Of a DNA stretch of 64,000 nucleotides, positions 29,501 through 39,092 are shown in pieces. The notes under the pieces were generated by a model that searched no databases, was not told where the DNA came from, and worked only from the letters and a program-made list of their open reading frames with translations. The translations under genes and the position numbers were made by a program. The stretch covers positions 1 to 64,000 of the forward strand of contig JAACFO010000004.1 of NCBI GenBank assembly GCA_009937425.1. The letters are read 5' to 3'. Within the stretch, counting starts at the first letter, position 1; each line of letters begins with the position of its first letter. Origin of the DNA: Gammaproteobacteria bacterium (lineage in GTDB: Bacteria; Pseudomonadota; Gammaproteobacteria; HK1).

Positions 29501-32500
29501 TGCGCTACTCGCTGGATACGCTCACACGTATGCCTCGCTATCGTGGTCATATACTCAACTGGGTCGATACTTCGACTTTAGAGCCGCTCGAGCCCCGTTA
29601 TGTCTCCACTGTGGATTCGGGCAACCTTGCCGGCGCCCTGATCACGCTGCGCCAGGCATGCCTGGAAATGGAGTGGCAAGCGTACCTGCGCGACGCACAG
29701 TGGCAAGGTCTCGGCGACCTCCTCGGCCTTCTGGAACAAGCGGTAGCGACGCTGCTCGAGCGCGCAAAGCTCGAATCCACTGAGTGCGTTGACACCATTC
29801 GTCGCGTGCGCTCTCTGGTCCGCCATCGGGATCGTTCCAATCTGGGTCACGTTGCGCTGGTGGCGCAACTCAAGAGCGACACCTGCAGGCAGCTGGACGA
29901 CGCACTGCTCGAAGCGCTTCGCCAAGCCCATGGTGACGTGACGCTTACGGATCTCGAGGAGATCGAGACCTGGTCCAACGATCTGAACGATCACGTGGAC
30001 TCCATGCATCTGGAAGCAGAGACGTGCTTCCCCTGGCTGAACCTCCTCCTTGCTCCACCAGACACGCCAGTGTCTCACGACACCTCCGCGCAGAACCGCG
30101 CCTGGCAAGCGCTGCGCGACATCGCACAATCACCCATTCGACTGACACGCACCAGCGATATGGCGGCGCAGCTGCGCGATTCGCTGCACCTCTGGTACAA
30201 AGCGTGGGGCGTGCAGCCTCCGCCCCAGGTGGAGGCGTGGAAGCACGCCTTCGAAGCAGCGCTGGACACCGGAGCCGCGGCTTGCACCTCCATTCGCGAG
30301 GGTCTGCACGAGGTGGCCGGCGCCTGTGCCGACGAACTCGCGCGTATGGACTTTGCACTCCTGTACAACCAAGGACGAAGCCTCTTTCACATCGGTTACA
30401 ACGTCAGTGAGAATCGTCTGGATCCCCATCACTATGATTTGATTGCGTCGGAAGCGCGCCTGGCGAGCTTTATCGCCATCGCCAGGGGCGTGGCACCCGC
30501 TTCCCATTGGTCGCAAATGTCACGTCCAACGGCGCGCCGGGACGGCACCATGGTGTTGCTGTCGTGGACAGGCACCATGTTCGAGTATCTAATGCCGCCC
30601 CTGCTCATGCACAGCAACCGGCACACGCTTCTCAGCAGGGGCTGCGCGGCGGCGGTGCAGCAGCAGATTCGCTACGCCGGCAGCCTCGGCGTCCCGTGGG
30701 GCATTTCCGAGTCGGGCTATTACCGGTTCGACCCCAATTTGAAATACCAGTATCAGGCATTCGGAGTCCCGACTCTGGGGTTGAAGCGCGGCCTGGATGA
30801 ACACCTGGTCATCGCGCCGTACGCATCCCTGCTGGCGATTGGCATTGAACCGCGAGCCGTCATGGACAACATTGGCCGCCTCAAAGCTCTGGGTGCGGTG
30901 GGCCGTTTCGGATTATACGAAGCGTTGGATTTCACTTCCGCGAGAATGCGTACCGGACGTCGCTTCCAGATCGTGCGTTCCTACATGGCGCATCATCAGG
31001 GCATGATTCTGTGCGCGCTGGGCAACTACATGCACTCCCCCACTCTGGTGGAACGCTTTCACGCCGATCCGATGGTGCGCTCCGCAGAATTCCTGCTCAA
31101 TGAGCGCGTACCGCTGACCATAACCACGCCGGACATTCAATCCAGACCGAGTCAGCCGCCGAAGCCCACACACCTGCCGCAGCCGCCGCTGCAACCCTGG
31201 ACCCCGGCCGGTGAAGCCACCGTTCCGCAGCTCAACGTGCTCTCCAATGGACGTCTCGCGACGCGCATCACGAACTACGGTGGCGGCGATCTCCAATGGT
31301 CGGGACTGTCACTGACGCGCTGGCGACCCGACACGACCCGCGACCATTGGGGATATTGGATTTACCTGCGCGACGAGGAGAGCCACCGCTCCTGGCCGGT
31401 CACCACAGGCCCGGATGGTGACGGTAGTGAAGAGCAGCGCGCCGTGTTTTTTCCACACAAAGCCGAATTTTCCCGACGCACTGACGATCTGTTCGTACGA
31501 ACGGAAATCTGCGTTGCCGCCGGCGATGACATCGACATTCGGCGACTGGAGATCCAGAACGAGTCGAGCCGCACGCGCCGGATTACGTTGACCAGCTACG
31601 CGGAAATCGTCATGGCGGATCCACGCTCCGACGAGGCGCATCCGGCTTTCGAGAAGCTGTTCACGCAAGCACGCCATCACGCCGATCTCGGCATGCTCGA
31701 GTTTCACCGCCGACGACGAACCCCTGAAGAGCCGCTGGTGGTGTTGGGTCACCGTGGCTTCAGTGACGTCGCCGCCGATGGGCGCCAGACCTATGAGACC
31801 GATCGTGGCCGCTTTCTTGGTCGCGGCGGAGACGTATCGCGCCCTGCGGCCCTGTCTGACGATCGCTTGAGTGGAACGCTGGGCAACACCCTGGACCCCA
31901 TACTGTGCGTTCAAGTGCCCATGACCCTGCGGCCCTTTGCGACCGTGGCGGTGAATTTCGTCACCGGCGTGGCGCAGTCCAGTGAGCGGCTGCGCGAGTC
32001 GATGGCGCGCTACGGCAACGATGCCAGCTGCCGCTGGGCCTTCCAGGAGGCCATGATCGAGAATCGCCGCGAGCTGGCCGCCATCGGCATGGATCCATCC
32101 ATGGTGGGCGACGTGCAACGTCTGCTCTCGGAGCTCCATTACCCCGACGGCGCACTGCGTTCCACGCGTCCTCAGGAAAACGGGGTTCGTGCCGAGCAAC
32201 CCGCTCTGTGGCCCTTCGGCATTTCCGGTGACTACCCGATACTTCTGCTCAAGCTGCGCGATGCCGACGAGCTGGAACTGCTGGAAACGCTCCTGAGAGC
32301 CCATCACTACTGGCGAACCCGCGGCCAACATGTGGCTCTGGTCATCGTCAACCACCAGGCGTCTACCTACGGCAGCGGGGCCGGCGGCCGTATTGAGAGC
32401 ATGATCACACGCTGTCACGGACAGGATTGGCTGTTCCGGCACGGCGGTATCTTCGTGATCAATATGGATCAGATCAGCGCCACCGACGGCGCACGACTGG

Positions 32501-35064
32501 AAGCCGCTGCGATGGCGGTCCTCGACAGCAGCCACGGAACCCTCGCGCAGCAAATTCGACAACGGGACTACCCGGTTCACCATCTACCCCGCCTGGTGCC
32601 GACACTAACTCCTTTAGCAGAGCAGCCTCGGTCAATACAGGTCGAGGGACTTCAATACGAAAACGAATTCGGTGGTTTTTCCTCCGATGGCCGTGAGTAC
32701 ATTGTCTACGTAGACGAACGACGGCGTCCCCCGGCGCCGTGGAGCAATGTTCTTGCGAATCCCCGATTCGGTTGTCTGACTACCGAGAGCGGCGGCGGCT
32801 ACACCTGGTTTCTAAATGCAGGCGAGTTCCGGCTGACGCCGTGGAGCAACGATCCGGTCTCGGATCCACCGGGCGAATCACTTTATCTGCGCGACGAGCA
32901 AACCGTGGAAGTGTGGAGCCCGCTGCCCTTACCCGGCCAAAGCGGCGGCTACAGGATTCACCACGGCGCCGGCTACACGCGCTACGCCCACGACAGTCAT
33001 CAGCTCGAGCAGGAAACCACGCTCTTGGTACCGCCCGACGACACGGTAAAAATAATCCGACTCCGGCTCAAGAACCGTGCCGCCCACCACCGCCGCATCA
33101 CGGCGACCTACTACGCCGAGTGGGTGCTCGGTAGTCGAGCCTCACAAACACAGCCCCATGTTGTTACCGAGTACGACGCCCGGCTGCAGGCAATCCTTGC
33201 AAGCTGCTCATGGAACCCCGACTTCGGCCCCAGTGTCGCCTTTCTTGCATCGAGTCACGAGACCCACGGATTTACCTGCGATCGCAAGGAATTTCTCGGC
33301 CGCTACGGGAACACCGGCGCGCCCGTGGCGCTGGAGCGCGTGGGTCTCGCGAGCCGCACCGGATCGGGCATGGATCCGTGCGCAGCTCTGCAGATCCATC
33401 TCGAGCTCCAACCGCAACAGGAAGTCACCTGCCACTTCGTACTCGGTGCCGCTGCCGAGAGTAAATCAGCGAGCCAGCTGTGCCGGAAGTATTCGCAGGC
33501 CGGGGCGGTAGAAGACGCCTGGGTGCGCGTACACGACTACTGGGACGAGCTGTTGGGAACGTTCGTCGTCAGCACTCCCGAGCCGGCCATGGATCTGCTG
33601 CTCAATCGCTGGCTGCTCTACCAGACGCTTTGCGCGCGGATCTTCGCGCGCACGGGTTTCTACCAGTCGAGCGGCGCCTACGGTTTCCGCGACCAGCTCC
33701 AGGATGTGATGGCGCTACTGCAGGTAAGACCCGCGCTGGCGCGCAAGCAGATCCTCGAGGCGGCGGCGCGGCAATTCGACAGCGGCGATGTTCTGCACTG
33801 GTGGCATCCGCCGTCGGGAAAGGGCGTGCGCACCCGATGCTCTGACGACTTGCTATGGCTTGCGTACGTGACCGGTGAATATGTCGACGTCACCGGCGAT
33901 GTTCAGATCCTGCAAGAGACGATCCCCTTCCTCAGCGCGCCGCCACTGGAGGCGGGAGAGGAGGATCGCTATGGCGCGTTCGAAGCCGGCGCCGAATCGG
34001 CGACGCTGCTGGAGCATTGCCGGCGCGCAGTGCACAAAGGCCTGACCACCGGTCCTAACGGTCTGCCCCTGATCGGGGGTGGCGACTGGAACGACGCCAT
34101 GAACCGGGTGGGCATCGAAGGTCGCGGTGAAAGCGTCTGGCTCGCCTGGTTTGCATGCTCTACGGCGCGTCGCTTTCTCGATCTTTGTAAAGCGGCCGGT
34201 GAAACGCCCGGCGACGACCGCGTCGAAAGGTGGGTCGACGCGGTGCACGAAGCGGTGCAGCAAAGGGCCTGGGATGGAGCATGGTATCGGCGCGCATTCT
34301 ATGACGACGGTACCGCCATCGGTTCGGCGGCATCCGTAGAGTGCCGGATAGACTCCATTTCGCAATCCTGGGCGACACTGTCACGGTCACCGTCAGCAGA
34401 CCGGGCGGCGCAAGCTCTTGAATCCACGTTCGCACATCTCGTGAACGAGGACGAACGCATCGTCGCCCTGCTCACACCACCGTTCGATACCGAAGAGCAC
34501 GACCCGGGTTACATCAAGGCCTATCCGCCGGGAGTCAGAGAGAATGGCGGCCAATACACCCACGCTGCGGTGTGGCTCGCCTGGGCCGTGGCGGAGCAAG
34601 GCGACGGGGATCGTGCCGAGTGGCTGTTTCGATTGCTGAATCCTGTTCTGCGCTGCACCGACGCGCCTGCCGTGGAGCGCTATCGTGTGGAGCCCTACGT
34701 CCTGGCGGCGGACGTATACAGTTCCCCCGAATACCCGGGACGGGGTGGCTGGAGCTGGTACACGGGAGCGGCGGCGTGGTTATGGCGATTCGGCATCGAA
34801 GGTCTGCTCGGCCTGCGTCGCTCCGGCGGGGAGTTGATCTTCGATCCGTGCATCCCGAGCAGTTGGCCGGGGTTCAATGCGCAAATTCGTATCGATGGCG
34901 CCACGACACACGTGCAGGTTCACAACCCCGACGCCAGATGCCGCGGCGTGCGTGCCCTGGAAGTGGGCGATCGGATGATCGCCTCGAACCGGGTTGCCCT
35001 CGCTGATGCTGCGGGCCAGCATATTGTCGTTCATATGGGCGAGCAGGCTCATCTCAGCACATAG
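26539..35064 (+). CDS. Cyclic beta-1,2-glucan synthase-like giant protein (GT84/GH94-type, NdvB/Cgs-like)
   Basis: 2841 aa uninterrupted; central TM/GT region (PNLSFVLLTDFADA...LDADTLLPKGAAQALAG), C-terminal phosphorylase-like region (GGGDWNDAMNRVG...YSSPEYPGRGGWSWYTGAAAWLWR). Confidence 0.93.
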   Translation: MHGRVNHSRTARPESLFRRLGKQHADIRRSDDSIFRSPLASDITKRLRRIYRHLLTSEAIRELQPLASEWFLDNYHVLVDAAAVSHEGLVPDFYERLPDVVNAPRDGTPRVFLLARELLVASELRIDEQMLRSSLSTYQQYAPLTVAEIWALPIMLRLVLLSAGVSSMGKLLPAELSSDYDVLAGCVQPYMDEETTISRVIRALRLIADINWNAFFDSVSRLEAELTQDPAGIYAKMDFRTRDRYRKIVEELAWRTGSAEIDVARDLLTTAARAPSSDERRRHIGYYLIDRGRDEFERVMGFRPRGAERIRRSIRKHATAWYLSCIALAVSAFMVAPLWLLARDEPSHATWLVLAFLALVPAWSLGMGLVQWLVTRIFRPDFLPRIDFSKGITDQARTVVAVPAMLDSIEVTKRLIHDLEVRYLANPDPNLSFVLLTDFADATEREIAQDNVLVKLAETRINALNDRYASAGRNTFYLLNRERQWSEGEKIWKGWERKRGKIVEFNRWILGNGPTSFKWHFGDTRELRGSRFVITLDADTLLPKGAAQALAGIMAHPLNAAEFDPQTKRVVAGYTVVQPRVEIDPASEETSEFTRIVAGDIGIDPYAHAVSDSYQDLFGTGIYVGKGIYDVASFTASLAHTIPPRRVLSHDLLEGVLGRAGLASDISVYEHFPPHYIAYARRLHRWIRGDWQLIPWLSPLIPVSGGRLARNPLRLIDRWKIFENLRRSLFFPLLFAFLVASWLLAPSALIVWTLLGVFAPAAHLLIGVASGLVGGFRRSERRGLWTAVRSLSRTDIERWTLSVAFTCHLAVVAVDAIGRSLTRMFVTRRRLLEWVTFSAASALARADSMRRVIWLEMWISMLTAMAALALIAIVRPTALPYSAPLLLLWIAAPELARWLSVPPKDPEHPTLDQTDQASLRELAFRTWHFFESFVGPNSHWLPPDHFQESPRGEVAQRTSPTNIAMMFLATLVARDMGFIGVANFVRRLRYSLDTLTRMPRYRGHILNWVDTSTLEPLEPRYVSTVDSGNLAGALITLRQACLEMEWQAYLRDAQWQGLGDLLGLLEQAVATLLERAKLESTECVDTIRRVRSLVRHRDRSNLGHVALVAQLKSDTCRQLDDALLEALRQAHGDVTLTDLEEIETWSNDLNDHVDSMHLEAETCFPWLNLLLAPPDTPVSHDTSAQNRAWQALRDIAQSPIRLTRTSDMAAQLRDSLHLWYKAWGVQPPPQVEAWKHAFEAALDTGAAACTSIREGLHEVAGACADELARMDFALLYNQGRSLFHIGYNVSENRLDPHHYDLIASEARLASFIAIARGVAPASHWSQMSRPTARRDGTMVLLSWTGTMFEYLMPPLLMHSNRHTLLSRGCAAAVQQQIRYAGSLGVPWGISESGYYRFDPNLKYQYQAFGVPTLGLKRGLDEHLVIAPYASLLAIGIEPRAVMDNIGRLKALGAVGRFGLYEALDFTSARMRTGRRFQIVRSYMAHHQGMILCALGNYMHSPTLVERFHADPMVRSAEFLLNERVPLTITTPDIQSRPSQPPKPTHLPQPPLQPWTPAGEATVPQLNVLSNGRLATRITNYGGGDLQWSGLSLTRWRPDTTRDHWGYWIYLRDEESHRSWPVTTGPDGDGSEEQRAVFFPHKAEFSRRTDDLFVRTEICVAAGDDIDIRRLEIQNESSRTRRITLTSYAEIVMADPRSDEAHPAFEKLFTQARHHADLGMLEFHRRRRTPEEPLVVLGHRGFSDVAADGRQTYETDRGRFLGRGGDVSRPAALSDDRLSGTLGNTLDPILCVQVPMTLRPFATVAVNFVTGVAQSSERLRESMARYGNDASCRWAFQEAMIENRRELAAIGMDPSMVGDVQRLLSELHYPDGALRSTRPQENGVRAEQPALWPFGISGDYPILLLKLRDADELELLETLLRAHHYWRTRGQHVALVIVNHQASTYGSGAGGRIESMITRCHGQDWLFRHGGIFVINMDQISATDGARLEAAAMAVLDSSHGTLAQQIRQRDYPVHHLPRLVPTLTPLAEQPRSIQVEGLQYENEFGGFSSDGREYIVYVDERRRPPAPWSNVLANPRFGCLTTESGGGYTWFLNAGEFRLTPWSNDPVSDPPGESLYLRDEQTVEVWSPLPLPGQSGGYRIHHGAGYTRYAHDSHQLEQETTLLVPPDDTVKIIRLRLKNRAAHHRRITATYYAEWVLGSRASQTQPHVVTEYDARLQAILASCSWNPDFGPSVAFLASSHETHGFTCDRKEFLGRYGNTGAPVALERVGLASRTGSGMDPCAALQIHLELQPQQEVTCHFVLGAAAESKSASQLCRKYSQAGAVEDAWVRVHDYWDELLGTFVVSTPEPAMDLLLNRWLLYQTLCARIFARTGFYQSSGAYGFRDQLQDVMALLQVRPALARKQILEAAARQFDSGDVLHWWHPPSGKGVRTRCSDDLLWLAYVTGEYVDVTGDVQILQETIPFLSAPPLEAGEEDRYGAFEAGAESATLLEHCRRAVHKGLTTGPNGLPLIGGGDWNDAMNRVGIEGRGESVWLAWFACSTARRFLDLCKAAGETPGDDRVERWVDAVHEAVQQRAWDGAWYRRAFYDDGTAIGSAASVECRIDSISQSWATLSRSPSADRAAQALESTFAHLVNEDERIVALLTPPFDTEEHDPGYIKAYPPGVRENGGQYTHAAVWLAWAVAEQGDGDRAEWLFRLLNPVLRCTDAPAVERYRVEPYVLAADVYSSPEYPGRGGWSWYTGAAAWLWRFGIEGLLGLRRSGGELIFDPCIPSSWPGFNAQIRIDGATTHVQVHNPDARCRGVRALEVGDRMIASNRVALADAAGQHIVVHMGEQAHLST

Positions 35065-37730
35065 CCCTGGTCGGTCTGCTCCAGTCGATAGCCCATGCGC
35101 CGGCTTTCACTGAGGAGCAGTTGTAGTGCGCTGGACAGCGGCAGCAGCTTGTTGAGCGGCAGCACCTGGCCAAGATCCCCGGTCAACCGATCCACGGTTC
35201 CCTGGGGGTCGGTTGCAATCAAGTAGCGGATGGCCTCGCGGCGATGCCACTGGCCGTTGTCAGCCAATACCTCGAATGCCAGTGCCACTTTGCGATCATC
35301 GGCTGCCGTGCGGAATGCACAATACGCGAGCTGCTGACGATAGCTGAAGGAGCGCTCGGTGAATCCGGCCGCGGTTGCGACCCTGGTGAACTCCGCCGGG
35401 CTCGCAGCAGCTTCGGCGAGGCTCGTGAGCAAGGTCTCGCGTTCGGAGCGTTCAGTAGTGTGTTGCAACGCTGCTTCGATGGCCGCGCCGGTTCCCTGCA
35501 CGCCAAGCCGCGCGCCCAGATACAAACCAACCGAGCGCAATCTTGGTGACAGGGCGTCGTTGGTGTACTGCGCGACCAGATCCGCGGCCGGGGCATGGCG
35601 AATCTGTGCCAGGTAGACGAGCCCGGCAACTTGCCGTCGTTGCGTTATTCCCACCGTCAATTGGGCATTCGCAAATGCGATGGACTCCGTTGTCGGCGGG
35701 ATCAACGCCAGGGCAAACAACACCGGACGGTAGAAACCACCGTTCGCCCAAGTCTCGGCAGCTTCGATCAAGGGCGCAGTAGAGCTGACGCTGCCGATCT
35801 CACCAATCACATTCACAATCTTAAAGCGGTGACGATCTTCGGTGTCTACCGCAGCCAACGCGCCATGCAGCTGCACCAGCGCCGCTTCGCCCACAATGAC
35901 GAGCCACTCCATGGCACGACTGGCATGGCTGCCGTGGGCCGACAACATGGCGACGTTTGCGGCGATGCCCTCTGGAGTGCTATTGCGGGCGAGTGCTCGT
36001 GCGAACTCCGCCTGCATTTCTCGCTTGCCCTCTGCCACCTCTGCCGCCCGCCGCGCCTGCTGCTCGGCCGCCCGAACGCGCAGCTGCTCGGCATGAAAAG
36101 CAACATAAAACGCTGATTCGTTACCAAGCGTTTTGTTCAAACGGGTGACGGCTGCCACATAATCCTGCTCGCCGAGCAAGCCTTCATTAAACAAGCTATC
36201 GATACCGTCACGAGCACGGGCCTGGTATTCGGGAGATTCGAGCGCGACCAGCGTATCCAGCAAACCCCTGGTCGCGTTTCTGCCAAGCAATTGCTCCGCA
36301 TCGACACCGCCAGTAACGGACAAGCGTAGTTCCGCCAGGAGAAAATCCACGCTGGTGTCGCTGGGATGCGTGGCAGCCACATGCCACACGCTGCGACGAT
36401 AAGACGGCGAGGCGAAATCGTCGACCAGGGCGAGCAGTGGCCCGATATCCAAATCCTTCACATTGGCCAGGGCCTCGAAGATCCTGGCGATAACCGAATC
36501 GCGATTGGGCGGCGGCGCGTTACCCATATAGCGCGCGAGTTCCGTGATTAAAAGCGCCGTGCTCTCGGCTGCGTTCAATTCGGCCAAAGCCGCGTAGACC
36601 GTTCGGCGCATCTGGTAGTCGTATCGCGTGGCTTGCGGCGTTCTCAGCATTCGCTCGTATGCCGCCACGATGGCGCGAAGTTCGCTCGCTTGCGTCGGCG
36701 ACACCATAAGCTTGCCGAGATTCTGCAATTCGCTGGCGGCGAAGGGATCCAGTGGCTTGTCGGCAATCGATTCGAGCTCACTGATCAAAACAGCATAAGC
36801 GTCGGCTCCACCGATCGCCGCAAGCGCACGCTGAACGACCGTTCGCAGCATGCCGTACTTGATCTGGAAGCTCTGCATCGGTTCGCCGCGATCGGCCTCG
36901 ACCAGCACCTCCCGAAAATACGCCACGGCCGGCTCGTAGCGCCGATTCGCGAAGAACTTCGCGTAGTGCTGATGCAATCCAGGCAACACCCGCTTTTTTA
37001 CCGGAGTATCAAACGGCAGCAGGCCGCGCGCGTGGGCCAGTACATCCGCCTCGATGCCCCGCAGGTGCGTCGACGTGATTGCGCGGCCAACGGGGAGATA
37101 CTTGTTCGCCAGCGCCGGGGTAGGTTCGAATGGAACCTCGAGGAGCGCCTGGAGCGTGCGACTATCGCGATAGGTATTCTTTCCCAGGAGCCCGACCAGA
37201 CCGCGGCTGCGTTTCGGGTCGCGCAGCCCTGCGAGAACTGCGCGTTCCATTTCGGGATCTATACAGACCGTGTCGTCACTGTTGAGATATCTGCTGGCGT
37301 AAATATAGAGTCCGTCAGCATCGGCGCTCGCAAACAGTAGCCGAAAGGCATCGAGATCTCCGGCCATAGCGAGCCGCATGATCGCAATAGTGCGCGCTTC
37401 ACCGTCACCGCTTTGCAACGCCATCAGCAACGCTGCAGTTTCCTCAGCGGTCTCCGGCGCACCGATGGGATTATTCCGATAGCTGACGCTGCGGTTCAAA
37501 CGGTCACTAGCTACCGGACAGAGCTCACCCGCGCTGTCGGACACCGCAGCCCCCGGCTGCGGATGAGCCAGAACGAGCACCGCCAGAAAAACTGACATAT
37601 GCCCCGCTAGACTGCCCTTGACCAAATCGCGCCTCACCATAAATTGCCGCACCAGTTGAGAGGTCTCAGACCGAGAATAGCAGCCCGTCCGGATAACCGG
37701 GTCAGAGACCCAATTCTCCGCGCGATGCAC
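35049..37730 (-). CDS. Large exported protein of unknown function, helical repeat-like
   Basis: 893 aa, hydrophobic N-terminal segment, Ala/Leu-rich helical segments; overlaps the 3' end of the glucan synthase gene convergently. Confidence 0.65.
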   Translation of the reverse strand: MHRAENWVSDPVIRTGCYSRSETSQLVRQFMVRRDLVKGSLAGHMSVFLAVLVLAHPQPGAAVSDSAGELCPVASDRLNRSVSYRNNPIGAPETAEETAALLMALQSGDGEARTIAIMRLAMAGDLDAFRLLFASADADGLYIYASRYLNSDDTVCIDPEMERAVLAGLRDPKRSRGLVGLLGKNTYRDSRTLQALLEVPFEPTPALANKYLPVGRAITSTHLRGIEADVLAHARGLLPFDTPVKKRVLPGLHQHYAKFFANRRYEPAVAYFREVLVEADRGEPMQSFQIKYGMLRTVVQRALAAIGGADAYAVLISELESIADKPLDPFAASELQNLGKLMVSPTQASELRAIVAAYERMLRTPQATRYDYQMRRTVYAALAELNAAESTALLITELARYMGNAPPPNRDSVIARIFEALANVKDLDIGPLLALVDDFASPSYRRSVWHVAATHPSDTSVDFLLAELRLSVTGGVDAEQLLGRNATRGLLDTLVALESPEYQARARDGIDSLFNEGLLGEQDYVAAVTRLNKTLGNESAFYVAFHAEQLRVRAAEQQARRAAEVAEGKREMQAEFARALARNSTPEGIAANVAMLSAHGSHASRAMEWLVIVGEAALVQLHGALAAVDTEDRHRFKIVNVIGEIGSVSSTAPLIEAAETWANGGFYRPVLFALALIPPTTESIAFANAQLTVGITQRRQVAGLVYLAQIRHAPAADLVAQYTNDALSPRLRSVGLYLGARLGVQGTGAAIEAALQHTTERSERETLLTSLAEAAASPAEFTRVATAAGFTERSFSYRQQLAYCAFRTAADDRKVALAFEVLADNGQWHRREAIRYLIATDPQGTVDRLTGDLGQVLPLNKLLPLSSALQLLLSESRRMGYRLEQTDQGYVLR
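37695..37717 (+). repeat. Dispersed REP-like palindromic motif
   Basis: aaccgggtcagagacccaattct. Confidence 0.7.
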
Positions 37731-37801
37731 ACCTCACGATTATCTCGTAGAGTAGAATCCAACGAACAATGCTCTATCCAACGTCTGAAATATCATCGTC
37801 G

Positions 37802-38344
37802 ATGCGAATTCTCCTGCGCTCTTTCGTAATTGCGGTTGCGGGTCAATTCCTTTTTATGCCGATCACTTACGGTCAATCGTCGCAGACCTACCTGGTCAAT
37901 GCCGGCGAATTTGATTGCATTCCCATTGAGAATTTCGGCCTGATGGGCGTACGCCTGTGGGAGCCGGAAGAGACAATAAAAAGATTACTGGGAGAGCCCG
38001 ACTCAATATCCCATAGCGGAAGTGAGGATGACGGCGGCTATTATGACATCACTATTTATCACTACCCGGGCTTGGTTATCGAAGCGATCCGCCAGCATGT
38101 CGATCGGATTATTGCCACTTCCCCCGAGATAGCCATGTCATCAGGCATCCGTATCGGCGATTCACAGGCCGATGTCCGGGCAAAGTTCGGCCGCAAGCCC
38201 CGTAGTCTCAGCCCCGATCCGAAAGAGATTCACCTTGTAACCTGCCCGAAAGATAGCGAATGGGTCCAGGAAGACTATGTCACCTTGGAATTCAATACCG
38301 AGGGAAAACTGACCGGTATTCGCTATGAGGCGAACCGGCCATGA
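37802..38344 (+). CDS. Secreted protein of unknown function
   Basis: MRILLRSFVIAVAGQFLFMPITYGQSSQ signal peptide; ORF track starts at 37769. Confidence 0.6.
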   Translation: MRILLRSFVIAVAGQFLFMPITYGQSSQTYLVNAGEFDCIPIENFGLMGVRLWEPEETIKRLLGEPDSISHSGSEDDGGYYDITIYHYPGLVIEAIRQHVDRIIATSPEIAMSSGIRIGDSQADVRAKFGRKPRSLSPDPKEIHLVTCPKDSEWVQEDYVTLEFNTEGKLTGIRYEANRP

Positions 38345-38474
38345 TACGGCGGAGTCTGTGTGAGAAATGTAGACGACGTTTGACAGCATCCGCGTGCAAA
38401 TCCGGTCTGATCAGATTAGAGATAGATGTCGGAAGAAAATCGATGGGCTGTTGGCGAACTTACAAGGTTCGCAC

Positions 38475-38888
38475 ATGAATACCGTGTGGCGTATTTGGGC
38501 GGTGTTGTTGGCCGTGCTTCTCGTTGCCTGTGCCCGCGGACTCAACGAACGCGCTCCTCCGACTGATCAGCTGTTCTCGGCGACGGGTTTTCAGATGCGC
38601 TCCGCGGATACGCCCCGGGAGCTTGCTGAGCTGAAGCACCTGACACAGCGCCGGCTCGTGCCCCATCAGTGCATGAGTGCACGCTTCTATGTTTACGCCG
38701 ACGCAACATTGTGTCGCTGTCTGTATGTGGGATCGGAATTGGCGCTCGAACGCTTTCAGCGCCTTGCCTGGTACAGACGCCTCGACAGGAGCCAGCGCGT
38801 AGCAGCTGAATCCGGGTCGGGAGCCGCTATGGACTGGGAGCTCTGGGGCCCATGGGATAGTGGCTCATGCCCGCATCATAGTGGCTGA
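38475..38888 (+). CDS. Putative lipoprotein
   Basis: MNTVWRIWAVLLAVLLVACARG lipobox; ORF track starts at 38394. Confidence 0.55.
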   Translation: MNTVWRIWAVLLAVLLVACARGLNERAPPTDQLFSATGFQMRSADTPRELAELKHLTQRRLVPHQCMSARFYVYADATLCRCLYVGSELALERFQRLAWYRRLDRSQRVAAESGSGAAMDWELWGPWDSGSCPHHSG

Positions 38889-39092
38889 AGCTGCTGCTCG
38901 TCGGGCGCCGCGCCGCGTGCCCCATTGAAGGAAATAACCGGGTCGGAACGCTTTTTGACTGGTTGCGTGAACAGAGCGCGGTAGGGACAGTGCACAGTCG
39001 TCAACAATGACCAATGCCCCCACCAGAGCTTGGTCGCAGAGGCCCCGCCTGCTCTATTATTCATAAATAAGTCGAGCGCGCGTGCGGTAATA

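Noticed and set aside
31309-32583. 424-aa minus ORF in the glucan synthase gene
   Set aside because: Shadow ORF; the sense frame has clear conserved motifs
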